Positions 47,611 through 61,270 of a DNA stretch of 64,000 nt are shown here, piece by piece. The notes beneath the pieces are model-generated. The model was given only the letters and a program-made list of their open reading frames with translations. It was not told the DNA's origin and searched no databases. Each line of letters begins with the position of its first letter. Position 1 is the stretch's first letter. The position numbers and the translations under genes were made by a program. The DNA is taken from contig CM029116.1 in the NCBI GenBank assembly GCA_016859345.1, positions 3,988,643 to 4,052,642 of the forward strand. The letters run 5' to 3'. This DNA is from Istiophorus platypterus. Lineage: Eukaryota > Chordata > Actinopteri > Istiophoriformes > Istiophoridae.

Positions 47611-48688
47611 AGGATTTGGTGATGGCACATTCAAGCTGCAATTGCACAACGTTATTATGAGTAAACACCTAACCTTGACCTGTTGATTATTCGTTGCAGC
47701 ACCCCTCAGACAGGATGCAATAATCCTGCCCATCCTGCAACACAGACCCTCTTTTCCGTCACATCTGCTCTGACTCATCACGGTGTCAGCCCCGTTAATG
47801 CTCGGGGCCTCTTGGAGGAACAATACCCCGAAAAACTTCAACCCTCGACGGGGGCGCACGTCGGGAAAAGGTGCACCCTGAAGCACGGCACTGGCAGAAG
47901 TCTCCGGTGCTTTGCCTCGGTGAAGAGCAGGCGTCCGAGGTGCACTAAAGCTACACAGCACCGAGGGCAGACAACTCGCCTTTTTTCGTTTTCGAGGCTT
48001 CTCGGTCCAACTAAACAATTTATCGGACCTAGATGTGCCGTTACCGTTTAATTACCCCTTTACAAAATAAACTATCGACCATTAAGAACATAAACACCTA
48101 AGTTAAAGCCTAACAGCCTCGGGGGAAGAAACTATATACAACGCAATTCCGCACCGAGCATCTAATGCCTCCCTGCTGCCGCTCACATGCGTCGCTGGCT
48201 GGCAGAAGGTTCTAGTTGTCGTATCTGCACCCGACAATGAAACTACACGATAATCGTGATCCACGACCGAAAGAGAGCAAAGCGGTCTCCGGCCGACCCG
48301 CCGGGGAAGCTACCGAATCCCCGGCGAGTGCACAGACACAAGGCGCGGGCGACGGTGCCCGTTAACGTCGATGCTTTAGCCTTAGCTCAACCAGCTAATC
48401 CAATGAATGAGGGGGGGGGGTTCACAGCTAGCATGCTTTCTCTGGCGATGCTAGCTTAGCTCGACGTTAGCTACCGGGGCCGGTTGGAGCGTGTCGCCGC
48501 ACAATAGTGTCCCCCTGCGATTAGTGGCCACATCTTTGTCCGTTACAAGCCGCCAGAGAAAGCCAAGGACCTGACAGGTCCGCCACATTACCTTTGAAGT
48601 ACTTATTCGCCTTCTCCTTGAGTAGCTCTGCATCATTACCTCCCTCCGCCATCTTCTTCTCGCTGCCGTCTTCAGATACGTGCGCCAT
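41452..48688 (-). CDS. ppp5c: Serine/threonine protein phosphatase 5 catalytic subunit, 13 exons, complete
   Basis: Exons (minus, 5' to 3'): 48592-48688, 45953-46194, 45026-45173, 44734-44855, 44578-44643, 44239-44337, 43982-44087, 43576-43718, 42729-42816, 42579-42619, 42259-42437, 42082-42163, 41452-41514. All have GT-AG borders with consistent phases and give 491 residues. Residues about 19-120 hold three TPR repeats (DKDYENAIKYY, SNRSLAYLRTE, RRATSNMALGKF), which bind Hsp90. The PPP catalytic domain follows with all metal and catalytic residues: GDTHG (D234, H236), GDFVDRG (D263), GNHE (N295, H296), HGG (H344) and RSHE (H419). The C-terminal helix, which autoinhibits in the family, ends QLGMM. 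The enzyme dephosphorylates Ser/Thr on Hsp90 clients, steroid receptors and stress kinases in cytosol and nucleus. The first ATG (48686-48688) is used here; a second in-frame ATG at codon 13 is possible. The gene is intact. Confidence 0.97.
42440..42468 (-). repeat. CCCT-expanded polypyrimidine tract at the ppp5c exon 11 acceptor
   Basis: The minus strand has four or five tandem CCCT units directly before the AG at the exon 11 acceptor, so the splice polypyrimidine tract is itself a microsatellite. Confidence 0.7.
46195..48591 (-). other. ppp5c intron 1
   Basis: A 2.4-kb intron, the longest of the gene. It holds an unexplained GC-rich, CpG-rich block at 46930-47215, an AT dinucleotide repeat (47549-47607) and a second CpG-rich block at about 47760-48000. 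CpG-rich DNA continues at 48240-48600 next to exon 1, which is the probable CpG-island promoter. Confidence 0.6.
47549..47607 (+). repeat. AT dinucleotide microsatellite
   Basis: About 29 uninterrupted AT units inside ppp5c intron 1. It is self-complementary and can form a cruciform. Confidence 0.93.
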
Positions 48689-48957
48689 TGGCTGGACGGT
48701 CGCAAAAAGTCGCAAAGTGTTATTCCTCCAGAAGTTAACTTTAAATGATGAAAAAGAAATCGAAGGAAAACACAGAGAAGTACGTTTCAGCCCTAAGAAA
48801 ACTGGAGTTGAATTTAATTATTTTAAGGGTATGTGTTGTTAAAATTTTTATTATATGAAAATACAACGATTTGTTTTAAAATCTTAAATACAAAGACATA
48901 TACAAAAGAATGAACTTGGTTGAGTCTTTCCTAATATGCCTTATTTAAAACTATGAT

Positions 48958-48967
48958 AATAATGATG

Positions 48968-49037
<70 letters not shown>

Positions 49038-49050
49038 CAACAACAACAAT
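48958..49050 (+). repeat. ATA/ACA trinucleotide repeat upstream of ppp5c
   Basis: About 25 AAT/ATA units, then five CAA units. It starts 270 bp upstream of the ppp5c start codon. Confidence 0.9.
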
Positions 49051-52000
49051 GACAATAATATAACATCATTTTAAACTACAGGCTTCTATTGTTAATGCAC
49101 AAGTGCATCTCACGTTCAGGCCTTAAATCAAAACAGTGTGTTCTGAGGAGGAGTTTCCTTTTTGACTGTGGCTACATCCTGTGTTTTCCTGTCCAATAAT
49201 CATTTCCCCATTAGTTTATATAAAAGTGTTTATGTGAGAGAAACAAACAATGTAATTCAAGCTTAAGGGTGGGAAATATCAAGTAAGAATATGTCCATTT
49301 GAGCTCTTTTAGTTTGTTAACCAGTAGGGGTCGGTATAGACCTTCACCGAAAAACCCATGAAGTTGTGTAGCATAACAGCAAGGCTGCTGATATGGGGAT
49401 CTACGTTCATTTGAGGTTAGCCAGAAAAATGTTTAAATGGTAGGTAATGAGTTACAACTAAATAATTAGTTAAAGATTGGTTAATGATCCATATGAAAGC
49501 CAAAGCTCCCAGGCTGATCTGGATTTATGAATTTAATTTCATTTATTTATTCATTTTGGAAATAGCCTGCCCTCAAGTGTCTTCCACTCTTTGACTGAAC
49601 AGCAATAAATTCCCAGTTAATTAAAACGTAGGCTCATGTATCAGAAAGGTACAGTCCCATTCATGATGCCTTTTTGGTCTTCTTCCAGATGCCTCCAGGG
49701 CCCGCGGATGTTGCAGTGGAAGTTTTCCTACCATCTGAGCACAGAAACGACAGCCCCAGCCTCAGATATACGGTAGCCAAGGGGACAAATATGGCACAGG
49801 TGCACATTTCCGCAACTTTTACTCACTCACACATGGCATCTGACGCACCCCCGGTCTCTCATAGCTGGTTTGCAAAAAACATCACGCAACCCCGGGTGAA
49901 AAACACTTCCAAGTTGGAACACTTTTCTTTTACCAGAGGGCTTTACACTGCCCTTAGTCAAGAAATGCCGGGGAGGGGCAGTTGAGTCAGGGGAGGGAAA
50001 TCTGTCTTGTGTACCAGAAAGGAAAAGTCAATGCTTTAAGAAAATTGTTTTTTGTGGTTTGATGTGTTTGAGTTTTAAATGGCCAGGGTTAGAATTTCAA
50101 CAGAATGAGAGGCTTCGAGAGCCGCATGTGACGCGGAGGATACAGCCCAGTCCAGTCTGCTGCCCTGACTCACAGCCGACATCCCGCGGTGAAGAGTAAG
50201 AGGCCAAACAGTCGGGTGACTCACCGAGACCCCCGTCGAACACTTAGTGTGAGTGTGAGTTCACTTTCTCTTAGCAAGATTACCTATGACTCGTCCCTTT
50301 GTCTGAGCCATAACACGTCTAGTTCCGTTACAGTTTTACTAGTAGCACTTGAGGGAGGGTAGGGGAGGGGAGAGGAGGGAAGGGAAGGGAGGTGGGGGGT
50401 TATTTTACTTTATTTTTTTTTTAGAAAAAATGCAACGAAATTGACTGAGAACGAGCTGACGTTACAGCCTCAGCCCAACATAAGAGTAAACGCAGACAGT
50501 GAGTGGGAGAGACAGTGTGGGAGGGAGAGAGGTAGAGAGAAAATCTGGCCCTGGCTAGGAGGACGGAGGGAGGGAAATTGCTGTCCTCTTGGGCTTACGA
50601 TGCATGAGCGTGGGCTTCGGAGGGGTCCTGAGAAAGTTAAAACAAACACAAACGGAGGAGCACGGGAGATATACGAGCGACCAGAGAAGGAGACAGATGA
50701 AGGTCAGGGAGAATGTGAGTGACATTCCAGGGCCGCGAGCCAGTGAATGATGAGGCCTCGGAGAGAGTTGAGTATATGTTACATAGGCCTGATCCAGACC
50801 CTCATACTATTTATTATCCTGTAGCATGTAAGAACATTGCATAGTGTTTTGAACACCCACCCCCCCCCACTCCCAACCCCCACCCTTTTAGGAGCTTAGG
50901 CTTTAACCATCATGTCAGACTCTGCCAGTATTTTTTAGAAAGCCAAAATGGCAACAGAGTCCTGTTTCCCCTCCTCTGCTCCACTCTGTCCAAATAATTC
51001 ACTAATGAGAGCTTGACTTCAGGGGGTCTGTGGGGGGTCGCACTTATTTGAACCATATGTTTTTCTAGTGGGCAGGGCAGAGGACTTCAAGCAAAATTAA
51101 AGTTAAATTGAGAAAAAAAAACTCATCCTCTTGATCTCCACCCTTCCTCCTTTTTTCTTACTTCCCTCTATCTTGCCTGTGCTTGGTTTAGATATTTAGT
51201 GTGACTATAAACTGGGATTTTTTGCTTTTTTTTTGCTGATGGTCTCTGAGTCATCTACCAGTTGCAGGGGTTGCTCACATTATACAGCAGCATTAAAAAA
51301 GATCAGCAGAGCCACCAGGCCTGTGTTTTTTTTTAAATGGGGCATCCTGAAATGACACATCACATGTTCACTAAAGTTATTTGCGTTACAGGGGAGTGAG
51401 GAGCTGGAAATTTCATGTAAGTGGAAAAACAAACGTAATGCATACCTGCCTAAAAAGTCTGCTGCTGGCTTCACCTTTCCACATTAAAAACCTCCTCTGT
51501 TTTCTCCTGTGTTTCTTGGACTCGTAACCCAGGGTGGTCAGGGGCAGGGTGGGGACCCGAGGAGGGTATAGAAAGCAATTGTGTTTATATTTTCTCGAGT
51601 ATCTGTTTACATTTCTTGTCTGTTTTAGGTTTTAAAGTGAGGTTGTTACCTCTGCTGCCTGCGGTGAAAACAGCTGCTTTGAAAGTCACGGTGAGCAGAT
51701 ATGAGTTTATAAGAATCTGAATTTTTTTTTTTTTTTTTTGCTTTGTTTATTTATCAAACTTGGTCTCTAACTTTTCCATTTTAACTCACAGTCTAGACAA
51801 CTAGAAGTTATTCTCTAAAATTACAGTTAAAATATGGCGACCAACACCAATAACAAATAAGAAACCTAAATAACACTTCAGGTATATTCTGTGCTTGATT
51901 ATAATAAGAAAATACAAGTTTTCCGTAGTCTGATGAAATGATGACTGTTTTAGGACTTGAAAATAGAAGACAAAACAAAGGGAAACTTTTTACTTGAGTG

Positions 52001-52686
52001 TCTAAAACTAAAATGACTCTCCCATCCCTCATCATTTATCTTACTCTTGGCTTTATGATAACAAAAAGCTATGTTTTTGTGCAGTGAAATATCTATATAT
52101 CCATCTATCTATCATATATATATATATAAGTAGAACAGACTGTAACTATGCACTTGCATGTGGCTTATTTTTAGAAAATAAATCATGAACTAATGCAATG
52201 AGTTATAACCACTAAAACCTTGACTCCATACCTGAGTGTGAGCCCACACACACAGCCTGAATGGAATCACTTCTTGATGGTGGAAATGTGAGGCAGATAT
52301 GGTGGGGGGGTTGCTCTTTTTTTTTTATTGCACATACCCAGCAGCCCCCTCCTGAGCGACTGGCACTACAGCCTTGTTAAAGGAAATTTAGAAAATGACC
52401 GACTAAACAGATAATTAGAATAAATTAAAACTAATTGCTATGGGAAGTGAAAGCAGGCCAGATTCCTTAAAAATTAGATTAGGATGAAAAAACGATTTTT
52501 GCAGAATTGGTTGCGTTTGGCACCAATCCGGCCTTATTTGGCTATGTGTATATCTGTGTATATTTTTTATAATTAACCACTTTGTATTTCCTACTAATTT
52601 TTCCCCTTTGGTTTTTGACCGTCTCTGTGTCATCATTCAGGATTTTCCCCTTCACTGTCCTCACACATTCAGCTTGTCTCCCTCTA

Positions 52687-52693
52687 CACAAAC

Positions 52694-52740
<47 letters not shown>

Positions 52741-52741
52741 C
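52687..52741 (+). repeat. CA microsatellite
   Basis: About 25 CA units with two CG interruptions. Confidence 0.88.
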
Positions 52742-55700
52742 ATCCCTCTCCAATTCGCCCATTCACATCAACTTTTGCCATCATCCCCTCATTTATATGC
52801 CTCCTGTGCATCCTCCTTTCTGCCTCCATTTCTCATTTTTGAGAAGCCTTGAGTGTTTGATGTGTGCTGGGCACGAGAACAAGGGAATCGGATACACACC
52901 CCAAACAGGAAATGAGAAATTCAAGCAAATAGACCCATGTCTGTGTGCCTCGGAGAGAAAGAAACAGAAACTTGCTGGGAGGAATGCAGATAGACAGAGT
53001 GGAGTAGACGGCGGAGGATGTGAAATAGACGCCCTGAATCAAGAGGGCAAATATTCTAGGTGAGGAGCTTGTTATATGCTGTAAGTGTGCATGAGGGGAA
53101 AGGGAGAGGGGAGGAACACCCCGGGGTTTGATATTTATAGACAGTGACCACCCCACACATGAGCCTATGACATAAGCAATCCCACCGGACCCCTCAGAGT
53201 GACAAAAACCTCCATTTAACTGTCCTTTTGGTCTCGACCAGTCACATTAAATCTTGTTTTTGTTTTTGTTTTCTTTTCTTTTCAGGGCTCATTTCACGGC
53301 CGTGAAGGACATCGCCAGCCCACTTGGAGTCAGACAGTGCCGTATTTGTCTGCTCACCTCGCCTGGAGGTGACACCGCCTTTGCGACAGGCTCTCCATCA
53401 CACCCACATCGCACAGTTGTACTAATGTGCAAAATGGCAAACCCCCCACCCCAACCCCCGGCCCTTGAGCCCTTGGTCATGTATCAGAGGCGATGTTGGC
53501 GGCGCACAAGCAGGGCAGCCGCGCGACCCGCCGCGACCCTTCTCATCTGACTGTGCGGTTGCTGTTTTCACGCTGGTCGACGGTGGCGACGAAATGCTGC
53601 GGCGGCCAGTTTATTTTACATCACAGGCCGCGCTCCACTGTTTATGAGCGGGGAACGATCAAGCGCGGCGCACATGGTCATGTTTTCCCACAGAAAAGGG
53701 AGCCCGCATCATAAGTGACTCAGGATGTCTGGGTGCACACAAGCTCCGACCATTGGATGACTGAAGGGCTTTAAAATGGAAGGGAGACCAAAATAAAGTG
53801 GAGAGAGACAGAGTGGGACGCTGTTGTGAAAGTCAGCCCGGCCTTTCCTAACAGGGCTGAATTGTCTAATGTGGCTTAAATAGCTGAGATCTGATGTGGC
53901 AAGAGGCAACAATAACAAACAAGCAACAAACAGCAGACAGCCAACCAAGACAGTGTCCAAGACAAACTGTAAAAATCCATCAGTATAACGACATCACTTT
54001 CCCAACCGACGCACAAGAGTGTGTACACACCAGCACACATAGATGCTTATCGAGTTACTAAAGAGAGACTTAAAAAAAAAAAAATGTTGTCATGTCAATA
54101 CTGGCTGTGAGGCACAAATATAAGAGTCAGAGGCTGTGCATGGTGTCTGAAAATATCCAGCCACACATAGTCAGGCCATCCAGGATGTTGTGTATGGGGG
54201 TGGGGGTTGGGGTGTGGGTGGAGGGGGTGGGGGGGGGTTTCCTCTTCCTGTTGCTTTTACTGTTGGACTTTCCTGTCAGTTAGCATTAACTACTGACAGA
54301 CCTTTGGGTGCCTTCCAGACTCATCCCTGAGCCGCCCCCCCCCCTTTTTTATCTCTAGGGAGTAAAATTCCTCACTGTAAAGTATTAGTTCACATCCTGT
54401 ACACTTGGGTGGCCGGGGCGGTATCGAGTCCAGGTATTATCTGGGGCAGGCGGCCCCCATTGCCTCACCTATCTGCAGTGCAGTGACCAGCGGGTATGTG
54501 TAAAAGAAAATGAGGACCACACTCCGTAGCACATGGGCACACATGTGTTCATCAGGTGGTGTGAACCAAAAAAAAAAATCAAGCACAGATACCATCCTCC
54601 GAGCTCTCGGTGGAATGCAGAAGACTCACGCTTCTCCCTCTTTATCATCACTGCGGTTGAGATGTTGATCCCAAAAATGAATTTTCGTTAAAGATTGCTC
54701 AGACGCCACCGGGGGGGCGTGTGCAGAGCTCTCAGCCGTTCCACTGTGTTAAACGCTTAGCCTTTGTGATTCAGCAGCGCCAGATGGGCCCAGAACCGCG
54801 TCGATGCTAAGATAGGCCAGCTTGAATCGCTGCCCGGTTTCGGAGTCTGGGTTCTGTCCACCACTTATCCTCCTAGGTCAGTGCGATGAGCACATGTGTT
54901 TATACGTATAAGAGTGTGTGTATGTGTGAGAGGTGTATGCCAGAGCTGCTGTCAGGCCTAATTTGTTTGTTTGGTGCCTTAAATTGGAGGAGGGAGGGGT
55001 GTAGGAAGAGTAGAGAGGACATATGGAAAGTGAGCATGAGGTGGAAAAGTTTAAAGATGCTTTACTTTAATGAAAACAGCAAGACCACAATGTCAAAATA
55101 CTCCATTCACAACTACAAGTCTTGCATTTATAAATCTAGTTTTATAAACTTGCTGGTCCCTATCATTGGTGAATTAACGTGGAAACAGCATCTTAATTTA
55201 GCTAGTTAAGATTGAGATAACTTTACCTACTTAATAATGTATTGTGTAGTTTCATATATGTGTAAAATCCACAACGTTTAGACATACATAACACGAGTAG
55301 CTGAATAAAAGGACTGACTCGCTCTCTGTGCTAGAAGTTTAATGACGCATATGCGTAATTTGAATAAGGAATTAAAGTGCAGGTGCCTTAAAATTGTAAA
55401 TTCCTCTCCAACATGAAAGAACAGGTCAGATGCAGTGGAAAAGCAGAGAGTGACGGTGAAGCTTAAAAAATACACCGGAAGGCAGGCGAGGCAGTGTTTT
55501 CACTCCCAGTAAAGATGGCAGGGGATTTAGCGTGTATGTGACTGTCCATATATATCTGAGTTGATGTGTATGCATCAGCACGTGTGCATATGTGCGCCGC
55601 GCGTTCTGTGCGTGAGAGTGTTTTAAATGGGCTCCGTGGGCTTCCATGAATGATGCAATTGCGTGTGAGAGCACGGCAAATGGGAGGAGAGATGAGGAAG

Positions 55701-57977
55701 CATTGCATAAACCAAACACATAATTTCAGCCCGCTGCCCTCTCCCAAAGTGGCCCGATCACAGGAAATGGGTGTAAAGGAATGACTCAGCTGGCTTTGAC
55801 CCCCCCCCCCCCCCGACCCTCCTCCGCCCCCATCCCTCTGACCCCCACCCTCTCCTTCAGGTCTTCCTTAATTAGAAAAGCAACCCGTTTGTTTTTCTTT
55901 GTCCCAACACACAGTCTAGCCCCTTCTCGATCTCTGCTTCTCAAAACCGGCGCATCCCAAGTTTGGCGGTGACTCACATGGCTCTCTCCTCCACCCATCG
56001 CTCTCATGCTCTCCCCCTTTGTCTTGGTGTTATTCGATTGGCCTAGATTCCACCTTTGGTGCAGAGATGGTAAAAAAAAACAACCCAAAAAACAGCTGTC
56101 ACACAGATGTACACCCTTTGTACCTGTTCAGGTGTCCGGCCAACACTCACATCACACTCCAACTCTGATAGTGTCATGCTGAAACATTTATGTATGCACC
56201 AATGATCGCTCGCTCGGGGCTAACACGCAAACTCACACACACACACACACACACAAGTTTGTCCACCATGCACATACACGTACGCAAACACTCACCACAC
56301 CGCTTCAAAGGATGGCGTGTCATAAACAGAGGGACTGGGAAGGAGGAATGTGGTGCTCGTTGGGGAATTCAGAGCCAGTTGGGAGAGGGAGGAGGGGCTG
56401 TGGCACGCTGACCTAATGTCCCTCCGAGCGGAGGCAGTGGAGGGACGGGCCGTCCCCCGATGTCGTAACCCTCGCACGGCCGTCAGCACAGCCCCGAAAG
56501 CCTCGCTGACTCAGGAGGCCGCAGGAGCCGCGGCTGACTAATCCGAAACAGACCCTGTACCAGGCTACCCCTTGAAAAACCCAACACCTCCCTAACCTCC
56601 CATCTATCCAATAAGAGGAGTCATGTTACCATGTGATACATACACTATGTGCGTATGTGTGTGTGTGTGCGTGCGTTAGTAGCCACCGAGCGGGAGGATC
56701 ATATTTCTTTCTGTCCACTGTGTCAGCTTAATGCCAGTGTGTGTGATTTGTGACTTCCGTCACACCTCTCTTAATTTGAGTCAGCGGCCTTGCCCCCTGC
56801 CATACCGAGTGTGCGTGTCTGTCTGTGTGTGCGTGTGTGTGGACAACTAGGCCGTTGGATGATTAATAGAGTGGGATTGAACTTCAGTTTCAGTTCACTT
56901 CAGCCAGGCTCACGAAAGGATTTAATGGAGGGCTTCTGTAACCCCACTGGGCCATGTCCAAAATCCCTAGCCATCAACTGTCGAGAGCACTACAGTGTTG
57001 TCCAAACATCCAGTTTAGAGTTATTATTGGTGGATATGAAGCAGAGTTTACCTCCACTGATCAACATAATGCTAATATTTACAACACATTGTGCAAAACA
57101 TGTCATGTGCAGCCACAGCTAACAATCATTGAGTTTGTCCTCTGCAGAGGAGTTTATGTTTTCACCCGTGTCTGTTTGTTTGTCAGTCAGTTTTTTTTGT
57201 TTTTTCAGCAGGATGAAAAGTAAAAAAAAACCAAAAAAACTGGTGGAGGGACGGGGGCGGACCCATTAAATCCAGGAGCAGACCCGGATAAATCATCTCC
57301 TCTACTTGAACGGGCATTTATGGGCATGGCGGGCGCGCGCGGGCTTATGTATGTTCTTAATGCATTGGTTAATTGTTCGGTGTATAAAAAATAAAAAGCA
57401 AATGCCAACTTTTCACAATCACGGTTTCCTAAAGCAGGTGCAGCAGCAGCATTAGCAGCAGCAGCAGCAGGAGGCAGCTGTTTTCAACAAAGCTAAAAAC
57501 GAGGCATAAGTTAAAACATGTAGCTGCACTGTGGGATATTTTTCTCAGCAGCTGGTGGAGAACAAAACAGAGCAACAGGAAAGTGGATGTTAGACTTAAC
57601 TATGGTTTGGTAAAAAAGTCTGTTTTAGAATAATTCTCGGCATTATTTGTTTTGACCATAGCAAAATAAATAAATTAATTAATTAATTAATTAATAAAAA
57701 TGCAAATAAAAATCCTGCACATTTAAAACTCTTCTTGTCATGTTCAAATTTTACACGCCTGCACCACAGCAGATGGGCATTAAGCTTTTTTAATGCGGAC
57801 AAAAAAAAACAAAAAACGAGAAGACATTCAGATGTTTTACAAAAAAAAAAAAATTGAAGGAAACCCCCTATTAAAAGCTCATTGAATTACAGATGTTAAC
57901 GTAATAGACTAGCTAGGGGCCACTTAAGGCAGTTATGGGACCCTCAAACCTCAACTCCCACCAATGCCCCCCCCCCA

Positions 57978-58016
<39 letters not shown>

Positions 58017-58705
58017 CCCCACTGTCAACATCACCCACTGAGCTCACGTTCCCGTGAGATAAATCTGCTATTTAAGGAGGCTGCCTCTCCCCTGGGTGCA
58101 GATCCAATGGACGCTGTTGTCCCTCTAGACCCCGGTGCAAGAATCTTTTCCTCTGTTTATTACTCATGGAGATAGTAGCTGTCTATAAGGGCAAATTTGT
58201 TCCTCTGCATCGAGAGCTGGCGGGAGGTGGAGAGAGAGAGAGAGAGACACTCTGAGAAGGAAGGAAACGGAGGGGCGGTACCGTGAGAAGGAGCCAGTCC
58301 AGAGCTGTAATTGGTACCTTTCCTTTTTTAGAAAACATTTCTTACTTACTGAGGTCCAGCGAATGAGTCAGGGCGCAGAGTTTTGTTGTTTTCTTTTTCT
58401 TTTTTATAGCCACGCTGAGACACTCTCACATGCTTTATCATACTTTCCCTTTGTAGTTTTTTTTCTTTTACTTTGAAGAGGCTTTGAGTTTCTCCCCTGC
58501 CTTTGATCGTTGCGTGTATTAAACCATGATGTTAGCTACTGGTTATGTGCCTGACAAAGAGGGCCACATCCGGTGAAAAGGAAAGGAAAGATTTCCATTT
58601 GTAAACATATTGGGGGTTTTTTTTGAATTGTTTTTTCTCCCTAAGTTAATTTTTATGTTGTAGACATTGATGTTAAAAAAAAAATAGTTTTTCCTAGCAA
58701 ATCCA

Positions 58706-58708
<3 letters not shown>

Positions 58709-58740
<32 letters not shown>
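58709..58740 (+). repeat. GT microsatellite
   Basis: Sixteen GT units, followed about 40 bp later by a CA tract (58775-58791), so the two could pair as an inverted repeat. Confidence 0.85.
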
Positions 58741-58741
<1 letters not shown>

Positions 58742-59678
58742 TCTTTTCTTTTCCCTCTCCCTCATACATCCACTCACACACACACACACACAAATACACA
58801 TCTCCTCCCCTATCACTTGCCTCATTGTTCGGTTCAGGCGATAACTCAAGGCGGCCGAAGGAAGTCTTCAAAGAGCTGGCAGGGGTTAACAAAAAGATGA
58901 GAGGAGGAAGAGAGCGAGCGAGAGAAAAGAGGCTGACTCAGACTACGATAACCATCTTGGTCCAAAACCTGCAGGTGTGAAGTGAGAGGGACGTCGGCAG
59001 AGGCAGGACAGGTGGAGAGGAGAAAACCTGCCCCCCAAAAAAACCCTTTTGTGTATCCAGCAGCGCCGCCTTCACACACCTCTCTGAAAACATCCCAGCA
59101 CTCGGTTTATGTGAAGTCACCGCGTTGAATTTATGACCTTGAGCATGAGGACATTTCCCCTGGTCTTTGCTTCTTCAACAGGCCGTAGGAGGGTCAGGAT
59201 CTGAATTATGTTTGAGCGAGGGCGTCTTTACAAAAAATGGAAAAGTTCAACCAAAATTAAAAGAAAATACCACAATCAGTTTTGCTCTTTAATAGGGTTA
59301 CATTACGGTCTCAAGACTAGCTACAGAAATTTCAAATGTAATTCAATGGAATTAGCTGAACCCGAATATATAAAGCAAGGTAACATTAATCAAAAATAAA
59401 CAAATATCACATTTAAAAAACCAGGATAAAGAAAAGATGTGTTCAGCCAGATCCATATACAGTATCGATAGATATATTTCCCCACAATAAAAAAGTTTAC
59501 AATGAACACCTATTGCAGCAATGTGAAATAGTTAATATGTTATTTTTTAAAGAACAATTCACTCAGTAAAATAATAAAATAAGTCAATGTAAAGTAAAAG
59601 CCTTCAATCAAATTTGAAATTAAATCAGAAAATAAAAATAAAATCAGAACACAGTCACAACTGGGATTACGACATTGT

Positions 59679-59682
<4 letters not shown>

Positions 59683-59717
<35 letters not shown>
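59683..59717 (+). repeat. GT microsatellite
   Basis: About 17 uninterrupted GT units. Confidence 0.85.
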
Positions 59718-59720
<3 letters not shown>

Positions 59721-61224
59721 ATGTACACACAGATTCAGCACCTGGAGCAACAATGGCTCTGAGCAGCTGTGTGTTTGTGAAGCCGAGCCGAGCAGCAGCA
59801 GGACACCAGGGTGTGTTATTAAGGTCACAGTCAGCCCGTCTGAGTCCACAGGAATTACACCAGGCCTGCTCCGCTGCTGCACTTTTTTTTTTCTTTTTTT
59901 TTAACGACCAGTTGGGGCAGGAGATCAGCGGACGTATAATTGCAAATGTCACGGATGTTGTAATGAGACAGGGCCCGGAATAGAATTTCTAGACCGGCGT
60001 CGTGGCGAATCCGCTTACGTTCGGCGGCGGGTTCGGCCTTCGCTTCCGATCTTGCAAAAAAGAGAGAAAAGGCGGTTCAGGCGCCTTTATGTGCCGTTTT
60101 TTTTTTTTATTTCTACAGATGAAAGAAGACGGAACACGGCACATGGATGCAATCAAAGGGCCCCATTATGACGGAGCTGAGTAACTCATTTGCTCCGTCG
60201 AAGGGCAACAACAGAGCAATCTTCAGGTTACTCATGCAGTCGTATAAACTGGGCACGTGGATTGCATTGGGAGGGCAGACGAACACCTGCCTGACCTCGA
60301 AAACACTGCAGCCATCCATCTTCACCCCGCTCTCTTGTGTAACGCTCTTGCATAGCAGCGAAATCGTGCCCCCCCTTTTTTTCTTTCTCTTTCGGACGGA
60401 GCGTATCTGGGATGTGCTTCGGTCCGTGGCGGGAGGTGTCAGCAGTTTGTTTCAGTCCCATAAAAAGCCTCAGGGCCTGAGAGGAAGCAGCTGCTGAGAA
60501 ATGAACATTGGTTAAGAAGGACAAGCCTACTTGAGTTTGACTTCCCTCTGGGACTGTTCCATTAACACCACGATAGATTTATGGGCCTCTTGACATTCGT
60601 ACCCTTTCTTTGGTCATTACAGGGAAAGTAAAACAGGTGGAAGTGCTGGCGTTTTTTTTTTTAGAAAAAATAATTTTAATGATCTTGTCTCCTCCAACAA
60701 ACCGCATGTTTTGCTTGTTTAGGTTTCGGTAATTGTCGTGTTTTCTTGGAGAGAGTAAAAACAAAAAACCTTTTAACATTCCAATTACATTTGCCCTGCC
60801 AAGATAACACGGTACACATTGTGCCGCGGCACCATTAAAAAATCAAGACCTGGAAACAGATCTGTCAAAGTCATTTTTGAGAGGTGAAGACAAAACGGGG
60901 GATTTAATTATGCTGATCATGTTTCATTATACTTTGCTTATCCGCCTTTTGAAGAGTACTCTCAAAACAAGCGCCCTCCACTTGGCTTTCGGGGAAAAAA
61001 AAAAAGAAAGAAATCCCTGCGCTCTCCGAAGGAACCCCGGGTAACACGACCGGCACCGGGACAAGATAGCAGAGATCACTGTCACCTTGTTCACAGCGCA
61101 AGCACCCCCCCCACACCACAAGCCAGCACAGAGCTTATGTAAGGCGTTTAACGTTGATGTGTGGGCCGGCTGGCTGTGTGTCAGTGGGTTCACGGCTTTC
61201 ATTTGCATGTGTACAATGTGTTTG

Positions 61225-61231
61225 TGTGTAT

Positions 61232-61270
<39 letters not shown>
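61225..61270 (+). repeat. GT microsatellite
   Basis: About 20 GT units, interrupted by TATGTGTATG near the left end. Confidence 0.88.

Larger units (their letters stand above)
49983..58940. promoter_or_regulatory. Cluster of eleven AP-1 (TGASTCA) motifs
   Basis: Exact TGACTCA or TGAGTCA heptamers start at 49983, 50166, 50217, 51247, 53716, 55782, 55970, 56507, 56777, 58364 and 58934. About one would be expected by chance in 9 kb of random sequence, whereas the preceding 49.9 kb of this window has eight. The copy at 55782 continues as TGACTCAGC, as in half of a Maf-recognition element. The count was done by eye. Confidence 0.45.

Noticed and set aside
47494..48018. 174-codon minus-strand ORF in ppp5c intron 1
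   Set aside because: It reads through the AT microsatellite (Tyr-Ile repeats) and lies entirely within an intron.
53286..53380. Possible exon (acceptor-like ttttcag followed by an open frame and a GGAGgtgac donor-like site)
   Set aside because: A single isolated candidate with a weak donor, no partner exons and no recognised protein.
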